64,000 nucleotides of DNA from Micromussa lordhowensis (Eukaryota; Cnidaria; Anthozoa; Scleractinia; Lobophylliidae): assembly GCA_964020085.1 (NCBI GenBank), contig OZ026604.1, positions 22,110,232-22,174,231 on the forward strand. The letters are read 5' to 3'. The notes under the pieces are model-generated. The model saw nothing but the letters and a program-made list of their open reading frames with translations, was not told the origin of the DNA and made no database searches. Within the stretch, counting starts at the first letter, position 1; every line of letters starts with the position of its first letter. Shown one piece after another: positions 1-10,559 of this stretch. A program made the translations under genes and the position numbers.

Positions 1-544
1 TAATGGCCGAAATAAAAATCGGCGGCATATTATCGTTATCTACTTCAAAGCATGTAACTCAATGTAGTAAAAAAGTCTTATCTGTCAGGAACTATCCGTA
101 AACCGTGATCAGGTAGAGAAAAGTCACAACCGCTGTCAAATTTTGGTTGAGCGAACACGCCCCCTCTCCTTCACCACTGAACGCCTGACGGGAGCGCAGA
201 CCTCAAAATTCACTTATGAGTCTATTCTATGCCCCTGTCTTGAATGTCACTTTCGACATGGGGGAGCTTGTTGGAATAGGGGCGCTTATTAAAAAAACGG
301 CACTCATAGGAAATTAAATAAACTGCAGAGCCGTGAATGAAGATCCTGCTCGATTGAACCTTGGATCTCACAGGAGATCTAATCAGCCAAATTTGAAAAG
401 TAAACCGGCGATGAAAAGTCAAAGATTACTGGGCGCTTATGGGAAGAAGGGTGCTAAATCAAACAACACGAGCACGCTTATGTTTATTTCTTTTTATTCT
501 TTTAAAGTTAGTCAACTTAATGGATCAGTCGATGTCCAGTCATC
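1..544. other. 3' flank of the first FGF gene; no gene seen
   Basis: I see no convincing coding sequence here. The short open frames on both strands resemble no family I know. The only functional signals recognised are two AATAAA hexamers on the minus strand, at 493-498 and 483-488, which would serve the FGF gene that ends at 545. Confidence 0.5.
483..498 (-). terminator. Tandem polyadenylation signals of the first FGF gene
   Basis: Read on the minus strand, AATAAA occurs at 493-498 and again at 483-488, about 47-60 nt beyond the FGF stop codon. Two signals 10 bp apart suggest a short 3' UTR. This is inferred from hexamer and spacing only. Confidence 0.5.
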
Positions 545-2837
545 TTACAGCAAAGATTCCTTCATGAAACTAACAGCCCTCTGGCCACGTTTAGTTTTGG
601 GACCAGGCTTCGCCTCGCCTTGTTTCGTCAGCGCTAGATACCAGTCTGTATTGAGCATGGACTGATACGAGGTGCACTGGGTCCCACAAATCTCTTTGAA
701 GACGCATTCTGGCCGAGATGGGCAGGTCTGTATATAAAATAAAATAATGGAATAGGATTGAGTTGAGTAAGATCAAAACTTAACGAGTAACAAGACGAGC
801 AAGTTATTTGCATCGTATAAAGAAAAATCGTACCCCACCCTTATCAGTGATACCTGGTTATTCTGAACGCTACTGTTCTTTAGACAATTCCAGGTTGAAG
901 TACACCTCAATTCAAAACCAGAGAGTTCTCACTTACTGTGGAATATAACTCTCCGTTTTCACTCATGGCAATGTATTTTCCTGCAGCTTTTCCCTTAATC
1001 ATGACCACACCAGCCTCCATGAACTCCATCACAAGAAAAACTATTGACAAAGAAACGGATTAAGTACTGCATATCACTGCAGGAGCCAGCTGCAACTTGT
1101 TTCATTTATTAATTCAAATTTGTATATCATGGAGCAACTGCAGGGAGCTGCTGGCTGACGTCAGACAACACAGCAGCCATTAGTACTCCAGCTAATAGGT
1201 CGACCTGCAGCCTTGGTTTATATATTTGATTTTGGAAATCCACGCTTTGGAAAATTGACACCTGTCAAAACAAAGTATCCGCTGACCAGTATGAACGTGA
1301 CCATATTGTGGGCTCAAGTTTAGATTTCACCTAGGTCAGGTGTTTTTGAAGTTGACCGTTCCCCAAGTACCGGTTTTCGATTGGATCGTAGGCTCAAGCC
1401 AGGTTAACTTAATAAAACAGTGGGACATCGTTGGCGGGAAAGCGTTTTTCATCGACTTGGAGTTAATAAAGGTAAACTAATCGCAGAAGCGAGTAACAGA
1501 AGATTTGCCTAGCCAGTTCTGGTTTTCTCTTTTTCTGATCAATTCGTGCGAAGCCATCTATACACTCGGGCATTGTGGTGTAGTGCATGTCTCAATTTAT
1601 TCAAGATCTACTTCCAAGCCATCTTTTTAAAAAACAGTATACAGCGCCCGGCGAGGTCAAAAAGATAAATGAAAGAAGTGAAATCATCAACAATGAGGTA
1701 TGATTTTGATGTTCCACCAAATTATCTAAATTAACACTGAAAGCGGAATAATGGCCGACAATCGATTGGAAAGAAAAACAAATCCATCACCGTCATTGTG
1801 GATTTCTTTTTCGTGTCTGGCTACACGTAGAAACTGATATATTTTCAATAACAGTCAGAATTAATTCCTTTTTTTAGTTCAGTTCAAGACCTAGTAACTC
1901 AGTTCGTGATGACCACATCAAAAATATATTTTTTATTGGCACTCGGCGTTTTCGCATGCAAATCTTGATTTCTTGAAACTGAAAAATGCATAAGCCATGT
2001 AGATTTAAAAAGCGATAGGGAAGTAAATCATCAAAAATTCTTCAAGTCTCCTGAAATTTTGAATTATTACACAAAAAAGCACCCAAGTGCATTTTCAGCA
2101 AGATGTAAAATGTTTCTTCCACAAGACAAGGTTTTGCAATTTTTCAAATGGTGTTTCGTTTGTTAATTACTATCGAAGATGTATACAAAAAGGTTAACGG
2201 ACTTGTTAAAATATATACCAGAGACAGTCACTTTCCTATAGAAACACTGCAGATGGCTATGAGCCTTGAATAACAATAAGGACAATGATAGAAATTTTGC
2301 TTCAAAATGAAAACATTTTTAATCATCTCGGTCACTTCGCATGGGTGATAACAGGTTAAATTACTTGCTTCGAGATGAAAGTACATTAGATCATTTCCGT
2401 CCCCAGATTGAAATACCAATACTCCTACATTCACTTACATTTCCTTTAATGTAAGTTTAGAGAATATCACTCTATGTGAAGGCGACATCCTTTCCTCGCT
2501 GATGATTCTCTTTAATCTCCTCACCTGCCTACTTGACAATTGCAACATTGCAAAGAGAAATTAGAAGTTGATCGCTCTTGGAAATACTGAATGGCTATCA
2601 GTGCAAAGGAATCACTTCAGTTGTGCCTGGGTTACAATTTCAAGGCGCGAATTTAACTCGCAGCCATTTTGAAAGTTATGTGTTACATCATACTTAGCGA
2701 AATAAATTTCTGTACTCACTGTAAATATCATTTTCGTTGCGGCTTCCCTGTACGCCGTTCTCGGTGACTCGGAGATAGAAGCCATGACTGCATTTTAAAT
2801 GCTTCGGTGAGGACGTATCGGGCGTGAAATGAACCAT
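545..2837 (-). CDS. Fibroblast growth factor-like protein, 3 exons (tandem copy 1)
   Basis: The spliced model joins exons 2720-2837, 937-1040 and 545-727 on the minus strand, giving 134 residues. Donors are GTGAGT and GTAAGT and acceptors are AATAG and ATACAG. The intron phases are 1 and 0, and the central exon is exactly 104 nt, the size typical of vertebrate FGF middle exons. FGF core motifs appear in order: HGFYLRVTENG with an acidic ND-IY end (exon 1), GVVMIKG and KYIAMSENGELY (exon 2), then ECVFKE, DWYLAL and GEAKPGPKTKRGQRAV (exon 3). The last is the heparin-binding loop and holds more Lys/Arg than the neighbouring paralog. ECVF carries the cysteine conserved across FGFs. The product should be a secreted beta-trefoil ligand for FGF receptors with heparan sulfate. 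No signal peptide is visible after the ATG at 2837, so either an upstream exon is missing from the model or export is unconventional, as for FGF1/2. Confidence 0.87.
1790..2165. repeat. Diverged non-coding segment, copy 1 (FGF intron 1)
   Basis: This segment of the first FGF intron resembles 3600-3970 in the same order. Shared blocks include a TTTCGTGTC-like start, a TTTAGTTCAAGAC-like block, a 'cttgaaactgaaaaatgc' block, 'gggaagtaaat', and an end with 'cattttcagcaa' followed by AAATG-rich sequence. I cannot tell an old repeat family from a local duplication that came with the FGF genes. Confidence 0.45.
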
Positions 2838-2965
2838 GTAATTTGTTGTTTTCCAATACACTCAAGATATTTTGAGTGTATGAGTCTAACTTTACTGCAC
2901 ACCTCGATTAATCGTGACCGACACCTATCAAGTTAAAAGAATTTCGTTTCACCCACCCTACGAAT

Positions 2966-3119
2966 AGACCAATTTCGATATATTAAAATTCAGCCTAACA
3001 CAATAGACCTCAGCACGAGGCTCTGGGGAATAAACCCCACTAACTCTGTAGCTATACCCCAGAGCCTCGTACTGAGGTCTATTGTTTTAGGCTGAATTTT
3101 AGTATGTCGAAATTGGTCT
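2966..3119. repeat. 154-bp foldback (hairpin) MITE-like element
   Basis: Two arms of about 63 bp are near-perfect reverse complements around a loop of roughly 28 bp. The left arm starts 'agaccaatttcgatat' and the right arm ends 'gtcgaaattggtct'; only a few mismatches are visible. The shape is that of a foldback MITE. No coding potential or clear target duplication was recognised. Confidence 0.85.
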
Positions 3120-3599
3120 GTCCCTTTGCATTTCTTTTTGTATGGGGAGGGCACGTGATTTTTTGGTCTACATCGTTTCTTTTGAAGAACTTCCCTGCAT
3201 TCTGGTTGCTACTAAACCGGGAAACTGCTGTACTTAGCATTTGAGACGCCGCCTTCCTTAGACCTCAACAATGAAAATTCCCAAGTGCCGAGATGGGATA
3301 TGCCTTTTGCCTCTGTTTCAAAACGAGGCTTGGTGCAAAGACTGTGGCTATTAGCCCATGAGCCCACGACAAAAATACTTCATTATGACAATGTGGTACG
3401 ATCGCGCACACGTCATTTTTGAAAGGGGAACTTTCCTGACCGCTCGTTAAGTATGAGCGAAAGTCAACTGGCTGGGCCTTGTTGACTAGGAGCTCATAGA
3501 AAATCTGGGCTTGTTGTCCAATAATTGTTGAATGGCCTTTGTGTACCATCAAATCTTTTCTTACATGTAACGTATCGGTGGAGAGAATACATTAATTTT

Positions 3600-3970
3600 C
3601 TTCAGACTACCCTGAGTCTTGGGTATTTCCTTTTCGTGTCTTGCTTAATTTGCAAACTCAGTTCTATTTTTTGAATATAAGTCAGAGTTTCCTTTATTTT
3701 AGTTTCAAGACTTAAACAATTCAAAGAAAATGACACATAAAGGGCTTGCCCTTTTTCGTTTGGTATTGGGCTTCTTCCGCATGCTATGAAAGCCTCGTTT
3801 TTGAAACTGAAAAATGCGTAAGTAATGGGACAGGAAGTAAATATTAAATGAGATGAAACCTGAAGTAAGTAAAAGAAAAATCCGCTGTAAAAATGCAGTA
3901 CACAAAAAATTACTAGGACATTTTCAGCAAATGAGGAAAATTAGGCAGGATTTTAAAAAGTTTCAAATAA
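3600..3970. repeat. Diverged non-coding segment, copy 2
   Basis: Direct-orientation relative of 1790-2165, sharing 'gaaactgaaaaatgcgtaag'-type sequence, 'ggaagtaaat' and 'cattttcagcaaatg' in the same order. The copy lies upstream of the first FGF gene, whereas the other is inside its first intron. Confidence 0.45.
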
Positions 3971-4130
3971 CGTTGAAAATAGCAAAGTTACAACCTTAAG
4001 CCTCGTTTCAAAAACGAGGCTGAGTTTGTCTAAAATTAACATGGCTAATAGAGGTTCAAAGCAACTACTCAAGTCAGACACCTTGAACTTTTATCAGATT
4101 TATGACTTCCATAGATTTGTATATTTAACC

Positions 4131-4167
4131 AAGAGCCATAATAGGACTCTGTCCTATTATGGCTCTT
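4131..4167. repeat. Perfect 17-bp inverted repeat with 3-nt loop
   Basis: The arm 'aagagccataataggac' at 4131-4147 is exactly reverse-complemented at 4151-4167, separated by 'tct'. It could extrude as a cruciform or be the remnant of a foldback element. No function is implied. Confidence 0.85.
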
Positions 4168-5053
4168 GATTTAACACATTAACGTTAGGTGAGAGTGTAA
4201 ATTCACTTTAACACAAGGAATGAATTCGGTTTCCATTTATCTTTTAAAGTATAGTTTTTACCAAAAGATTATATTATCTTGTTTTCAATCAGAAAAATGC
4301 GAAGAATTGCGAAGTTCTACTGAGTAATAAGACTGTTTCGAAAAATGCAGACTCGTACTTTGAAGACTGTCTTTACTTTAAGGCTGGCTTCCAAATGATC
4401 GCAGACGTAACAGTAAAGATTTCAAAAACAAAAACAAAAAAAATAACAGCTTGGAAAAAATCGGGGAGAAATATAATTATCGGCGGCGGAGGAGGAGGTC
4501 AAATTCCGCAACATAAGAACTGCGCATGTGTGGAAGCCTCCAAGTTCTTGTCTCTTCAAGAATATTTTGCGAACCCAAAAACCGATGTTTTCGACAGTTG
4601 TGAAGCTGACGATGACGTCGCTTAAGGACTAAAAGAAGAAATAAATTTGCTTGCAGCAAAATTTCCTCCTCGACGTCCGCCATGTTGTTTGCTGCGATCT
4701 TCCCGCCAGAACAACGCGCGCGTAATTTTGACATTTCGGCTGACCGAAATGCATGGCAACAGTCGGCTCTGCGATCGTGTGCGATTCTCTTTGCGATCGT
4801 TTGCGATCATATGGAAACCAGCCTTTAATCCACTTCTATCTTTGTCACCATTTATCATGTTCCCTTGCCAAAGGATTTCTGCAATTTATCACGTGCTGTT
4901 TTAACATTTAACCCTCCTATAATAAAGTAATACTACTATATAATAAAGAACATTTTTAAATAATGGTTCTGCTCTAGCCCAACTAAAAAAGAGTTATTGT
5001 GCTATTAGCATTATAGAATGTACCAAGAATTTAATATTGAGCGGGAAATTTAA

Positions 5054-5059
5054 TTTATT
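5054..5059 (-). terminator. Polyadenylation signal of the second FGF gene
   Basis: A minus-strand AATAAA lies only 6 nt beyond the TAA stop codon (5066-5068), within TTAATAAATTAAA. If it is used, the mRNA would have an extremely short 3' UTR. Confidence 0.5.
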
Positions 5060-5065
5060 AACAGC

Positions 5066-5867
5066 TTAAACATTTTCTGACAAAAAGTCCACGGCTCTCT
5101 GACCGAACGCAGTTTTGGGCCCAGGTTTTGCTCTGCCATCATTAGTCAGTGCAAGGAACCAGCCTGCGTAAGGCCTGGACTCAAATGAACTGTAGCCATT
5201 GGCGTTATGATGTTCTTTGAAAACACAATCGTCCACCAAGGAGTTCTGTTGACAGATAACGGCATAGAGTAAGGGCCTGTTTACATGGAGGTGGGGGACC
5301 CCAGGTAGGTGAGGTAACCCGCCTAGCCGTGGTCGAAAAATGGCCAGCGTTTACATGCAAACTTACGACCCCGGGGTCCCGGGGTGACTTTACTTGACGT
5401 TGTTGCGTGGTCGCTAGGCATGTAAACATTGAAAATGGCGGTCAGTGTTATTTTATCTTTATTTTCTGCTCTCGCTGCAGCATTTCAATGCTGTGGCGTT
5501 TTACTGTCACTTTTGATGATACAAAGCCTCAGCCAGAGGCAGTTAACGGCCATATTCTTCTGGTTCAAATTTTTACGCGCTTTGGCGCGCTTGCAAATGT
5601 AACATGAACTCGACCCCGGCTAGGCGGGTTACCCCACCTCGAGTCGTTTACATGGCAAAATGCGACCCCGGCTAGGCGGGTTACCCTACCTGGCAGACCG
5701 GGCAACCCGCCTAGGCGGGTTACCCCACCTATCATGTAAACATGATCAAATAAAAATGAGAGATTATATGGAGAGGCGGGTTACCCCACCTAGGCGGGTT
5801 ACCTCACCTACCTGGGGTCCCCCACCTCCATGTAAACAGGCCCTAAGTTAAGTGATTAAAGGGGGCA

Positions 5868-5899
<32 letters not shown>

Positions 5900-8800
5900 T
5901 GGGAGTATTATTGGGAGTATAATTTGGTTTTATCAACTGAGTGAACTCTAGAACAAAAATTCATTTTTCAAATCGGCACTCTTAATCCTCACGGTATCAA
6001 CCAACGCTTTTAATTCAACTAATTTATTCTGTTGTTTTTCACTTTACCATGCTCCAACCAATAGCGTAGCTCCATCTTTCTGTATACCACACACAACCCA
6101 CATTTCTTCGATTCGCTCCGACGCTCGAAACGTCAGGCTTTCGAATCTTTTTACGGCGGCCAATTCACATTATCAACTCAGTTGAATGATGTAGATTCGA
6201 TCGATCGAGAGAGCCAGCAAGGGAGAAAAGAAGGAAGGGAAGGTGGATGACTTGGCGCGCGTGCACTGATTCGCGCGCGTTACGTGCGTGTATGACTGGC
6301 TAACAGAATCCTCAGCAGTAACATCATTGATACTTACGTAAGTCAAGAGGTTTCCATGACTGTCCATTCCAATATACCTATTAGATACTTCTCCTCGTAA
6401 CACAATTTCCCCTGGTGCAACGGATATCATTTCAAGGGTATCTGCAAATCAATTTTAAAACATTTCTCGTCAAAGGCACTATCACAACAAAGTTACGAAT
6501 AAATGCAAGTTAGTAAACTTGTGTCTACTTCAGTTTGACAACGTTTGGCGGCCAATATATGTGCATCTACGCAAGTTATCCAATTCTTCTCAAAATTCTT
6601 CTGCGACACAGTTAAGTTGCCACTAAGAAATTGCTTAGTGTGTTGAAAACACCGTTAAAAATGAGAACATTCATGAAACTTGACATGCAGCAAGCGCTAC
6701 AAGTTCGAATCTTTGCAAGGATTGCGGCAACAACAGAGACATTTTTGGCGTTGCTTATGCTCGGTGTTAATACTATGTCTCGCAACGGGGCAGCTAAATT
6801 CTGCGACAAGTTGCGCCAAACATTGCTTTCAGTATGAACGCACAAGCGGTACTAGAGATTAACAAGAAATCATCATCTTACGGAGGCGCGGAGGGCTAAT
6901 GATTAGCTGGAATCCGGATCGAGCGGTCCGGGTTCGAGCCCTGGCCGGGGACATTGTGTTGTGTTCTTGGATAAGACGGCATGCACTTAACTCTCACAGT
7001 GCACCCAGGTGTATAAATGGGTACCGGCGAACTTAATGCTGGGGGTAACCCTGCAATCGACTAGCTAGCCCGGCCATCCAGGGGGGAGTAGAAATACTCC
7101 TAGTCTCTTAATGACACAAAAGCCAGGTTTGCTTATGTTAATTGTATGGACCGTTTGGCCTGACGCAGAAGTTACCTCGCATATCATGTGTTACAACATG
7201 ATCGCGTGTCATTTCGAAATATACTCCATGTTGCCGTGCGTCTCAGTGTTCAGTAATAGATCACAGATGACGTCAAAATGTGCTGAGAACAAAAGACGTT
7301 GCACACGATCTGTAAGCCAAGTGTGTCACTGATTATTTTACCACATTTTGACGTCTTCTGGGATCTTTATACTGAACCGAGAACGTCCAACGCCGTCCAT
7401 CGAGGTCAGCTCTCAGACAGAAAAGAGGCGACATGCAGTACGAGGAACGATGTAACATTTTAACTTGGCCTCTTTTGTCCACTCATAGAACTTATTTTTC
7501 ACTGGTGGAATGTTATAAGATTGTTTTTGGTCTGTCCCATTTAGATTTCCAAGAATTTTTTGAATTTGCACGAGAGCTAATCACTCTTATAAACTTTTTT
7601 TTTAAATCTTCAAAAATTAACTGTTTTAAGCATTCTTTTTTTATTAGAGTAGAAAGCGACGGGAACAGTTTATCAAAGGATATTGTAGAAGCAGAGACTC
7701 TTGAACTTTTTAAATCAAGATTGAAATCATTTTTAAAATTATAAACATTAGATAGATTTTCTTCGTTTTTATTTATGTACATAATTTTACACATTTTACT
7801 CTTAATTATTTCTCCAAACTCTCCTTTTCAAAATTTTTGAATAAAGGAGTATGACAACAGAAGCACGGTAACATGGATTCTATTTGTTTATATTTTTATT
7901 TTATAAAGTAACAAAAACATGTTTATGACACCATCTATACCATCGTCCTCTGATAGATCTTAACTAAGAACCAATCAAAATTACATGCGAGAATAATTTG
8001 ACTTTTATTATATAAAACAGTTTATTCGCTAAAGCCAATTCACCTCTAAATCAAATGATTCCGAGTCTTTCAGTAACGAAGGTCAGGTCCGTAGCCGTTA
8101 TGAGGCAACCGAGGCATTTTTCTCAGCGTTTTGTTGTTTTATTTTGTCGCTTCGGTTGGTTTACTTTTTAAAGGGGAAAGTAAAACACTGCGAAATACCT
8201 AGGAAAAGAATATGACAATGGACATTGCATCAGTCATAATCCTTTTCTGGCTAAGACTCTATAAATCAGGCTGTTTGTATGCAGCAAGCCACACATATCA
8301 GTGTTATGAAGTCACTTAACATTACAGCTGATCCCTGTTTTTTTAAATTATAAATGAAGTAATTACCGCCTACTCAGGTAAATATGCGAAACACCGAAAA
8401 ACTTCTCGTCAAACCACTCGTCTGCAAAATAGTTTCGCCGCGCCCACCAATCGAATTTTTCCAATATAACGTAATTGCTATCAGGCTATATTGCTACTGA
8501 CACACATATGTGCTTAACACTTGAAAAAAATATATTTAGACAAATTAAAGTCGTGCGATGATTGTTGCAACGGCGAAAGCAACCCTCGCGCGACTTAAAC
8601 TTGTCTTACAAGGTTGTCATTTGACTCACTCGATTGAGACAATTGAGAACTAACTCTTTTTTCCGGTTCGATGTGTTCTTTCTCAGTCCAAAAGATGGAG
8701 ATAAAAATTAACCTAATAAAGAATTGATGTAGCCGGTACACCTGTTGAAGGCGTTTTCATCCCAAGACTAACCTTCCAAGTCACCACACATTTTTAAGGA

Positions 8801-9160
8801 CTTTATGAAAAGAGAATTTCTTTCATCTGATTATTTACGCTGAACCTTCAACACAAGTTGTGAACAATACAAACAAACGTAAAGTGATCGAAAATTAAAC
8901 TTTAAAACCACGAAGCAGGGCTAATTTGTTTATCCTGGTTTAAGCTCTGATCTTTCATTAGCGAACTTACACTCGTTGTTTAAGAGACCTGTTGGTTAAC
9001 AGTGTCTGTAATAAACAGAAGAATTAAACTTACTGTAAACATCACCGATTTGTTGTTGACTCCCGTCAACCGTGTCATCTGTTACTCGCAAATAGAAGCC
9101 GTGGCGGGAGATTAAGCGCGTCTTTCGGGACACGTTTGTAGTGAGCTGAGGAGAAGTCAT
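5066..9160 (-). CDS. Fibroblast growth factor-like protein, 3 exons (tandem copy 2)
   Basis: The model joins exons 9034-9160, 6338-6441 and 5066-5245, giving 136 residues. Donors are GTAAGT (twice) and acceptors are TTGCAG and CAACAG. Phases (1, 0) and the 104-nt middle exon match the neighbouring FGF gene exactly. Motifs: RHGFYLRVTDDTVDGS and DVY (exon 1), GEIVLRG and NRYIGMDSHGNLL (exon 2), DDCVFKEHHN, GWFLAL and GRAKPGPKTAFGQRAV (exon 3). The heparin-binding loop lacks the extra Lys-Arg found in the tandem copy. The ATG at 9160 has a good context (GCC ATG A). An in-frame TGA lies upstream at 9206-9208, so any signal-peptide exon would have to splice in between. The gene is larger than its twin because introns 1 (2.6 kb) and 2 (1.1 kb) have filled with repeats, including a MITE starting 27 bp beyond the exon 3 edge. 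Confidence 0.87.
5273..5843. mobile_element. 571-bp MITE with long TIRs and TAA target duplication (PIF/Harbinger-like)
   Basis: The ends 'gggcctgtttacatggaggt' and its reverse complement are part of terminal inverted repeats of about 50 bp. The element is flanked by TAA at 5270-5272 and 5844-5846, matching the 3-bp TWA target preference of PIF/Harbinger elements. Internally the motif 'aggcgggttaccccacct' recurs several times. No transposase is encoded, so it is non-autonomous. It lies in intron 2 of the second FGF gene, 27 bp upstream of the exon 3 acceptor edge in transcript sense. Confidence 0.85.
5918..6185. repeat. Inverted-end dispersed repeat (TTTTATCAACTGAGT family)
   Basis: 'tttggttttatcaactgagt' begins near 5921, and an inverted relative ends near 6185 next to 'ttcgaatctttttacggcgg'. 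A second copy of the same family lies at about 60803-60925 ('tttatcaactgagttgataa', then 'agattcgaaagctgacgttt'). The family is abundant in cnidarian genomes as I recall. It is intronic in the second FGF gene. Confidence 0.6.
6882..7125 (+). mobile_element. tRNA-derived SINE, family 1, B box intact
   Basis: The 5' part is tRNA-like, with a B-box sequence GGTTCGAGCC at 6931-6940. It is followed by a tail shared with the copy at 11186-11430 ('tgtgttgtgttctt', 'cccaggtgtataaatgggta', 'aatgctgggggtaaccctgc'). The A-box region is rearranged compared with the other copy. It lies inside intron 1 of the second FGF gene, opposite to the gene. Confidence 0.75.
7433..7744 (+). mobile_element. Non-LTR retrotransposon 3' end (reverse-transcriptase C-terminus remnant)
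   Basis: An open frame of 103 codons matches the C-terminal tail typical of coral non-LTR (CR1/L2-like) reverse transcriptases: TYFSLVECYKIVFGLSHLDF, then a Lys-rich stretch, CFKHSFFIRV, NSLSKDIVEAETLELFKSRL and a final LK-rich end. The polymerase core and endonuclease are absent, so it is a 5'-truncated dead copy. It sits in intron 1 of the second FGF gene on the opposite strand. The frame is intact across the fragment, suggesting a fairly recent insertion. Confidence 0.7.
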
Positions 9161-10559
9161 GGCCGGCGCTGCGATCTGGCTGTACACAGTTTCAGGCACA
9201 GCCTTTCACTTTCAAAGGTGAATATGCAAAGCCGGTTTATTGGTGCAGATCTAACATATTCCTCCTAGCCGTCAGAGTTGTCCAATTCATTTTCTGTGCA
9301 TTACTTCAGTCACCAAAATAATAATCAAGGGACCTTCCCACGAAATTGTTTTAACCGCTATGTCTACAACCGTTTGCATCTGTAACCCTAGGTGGTAATT
9401 AGAATACCTTGAATAACAATTAAGAGCTTTTTCTGCGGTGTTTAAAACAATAGCTTTTCTTTTGCTGGTTGATTTGCATGTTTCATCAGTTGACCAGCCA
9501 TGCGTGTTAGTGTTGGGGCAAAACGGCGCTGGCATTTCAATTAGCTGCAAAAATAGTTCACAGATAACTGTGACTTTAAGAGGACACTTAGTATATTGTG
9601 CATGAGTTGATATCGATGACATTACCTTAATTTTTAAGGGGCCTCAACCTTGGTAAGCGGTTTGTGCTGTTTGAACGCTAAGTTAGGAGAGTGCGAATCT
9701 CCCGCTCACCAGAAGCTATGTGTCGTCATAAAAGCATCACGTCAAACGTTAGCATGAAGGGGGTGCCTGGGTAATAGTATTTCATGACAGCTTTGCCTTT
9801 CGGTCTCTTTCTGAACAAGACTTGTCCACACCAGGGGAGTCGAGAAAGGAGTGCTGAAATCTCTGTTAATAAATGGCTAGCTCCGTGAGCGGGCAAGATG
9901 AACCAAATCCTTCGCTGTGATTGGCTATTCGAGCAGGAAAGATGGCGCTATTTGACCCGCTCGGGAATTTTCGTCGTGTCCCGGCGGCAAGAAAAATTTC
10001 CCCGAAATCCATATAATAAATCTTTATTAACCAAGCTTGGCCTCGTTCGTTTGGTGCAAGTTTATTGATCTCGACTCCGTGTAGGTCCATAAGAAAGAAC
10101 TTAGCCAATGTTTAGCTCTTATTAACCGAGCAGGAGGTCTGTATGGGGGAGTCGTGAGTACTGACCGAATGCAGTGAGGTCTGTACACACGACCGAGGTC
10201 AAGATTGACTAAGCTCGGTTAATATTATAAAGATGTTTATTATATGGCGCAGACAAGAACAATCTAATTCGTTGAATGAGACTGGTTCAGTACTAACTGA
10301 CGTTTCGCTAGCGAATGGCAATAAGCTGAATTTAATTCTACCAACTTTACCTTTTTTTCTCATCAAGCTTTTAGGCACTGCCGTAAATAAATATTGTTAC
10401 ATGAAAATAGTCAATGATTTTGAATTTTAGTTTCCGCGAAAACTCGTCAGTTTTGAAACCGAGGCAAAAGGAAATGGCCTACTGTCAGCTATCAGCTAAA
10501 CCCCGTTATGCCCTGACACGAGCATGCGCACATTCCCCGATAGTGATCAAGGAAGTTGC

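Larger units (their letters stand above)
2838..5053. other. Intergenic spacer between the two FGF genes
   Basis: This 2.2-kb spacer is upstream of the first FGF gene and downstream of the second. It has no credible coding sequence; the open frames at 3265-3552 and 4395-4904 look random. It holds the 154-bp foldback at 2966-3119, the second copy of the diverged segment at 3600-3970, and a perfect 17-bp inverted repeat at 4131-4167. The promoter of the first FGF gene should lie just above 2837, but I see no distinctive TATA element. Confidence 0.5.

Noticed and set aside
9287..9622. 111-codon open frame on the minus strand upstream of the second FGF gene
   Set aside because: It matches no family I recognise and its Cys/Thr/Ile mix looks random. 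No FGF-like signal-peptide exon could be made from it.
9640..9720. Possible tRNA (ttggtaagcgg ... gcgaatctcccgctcacc)
   Set aside because: A-box and B-box similarity is weak and I could not pair the acceptor or T stems.
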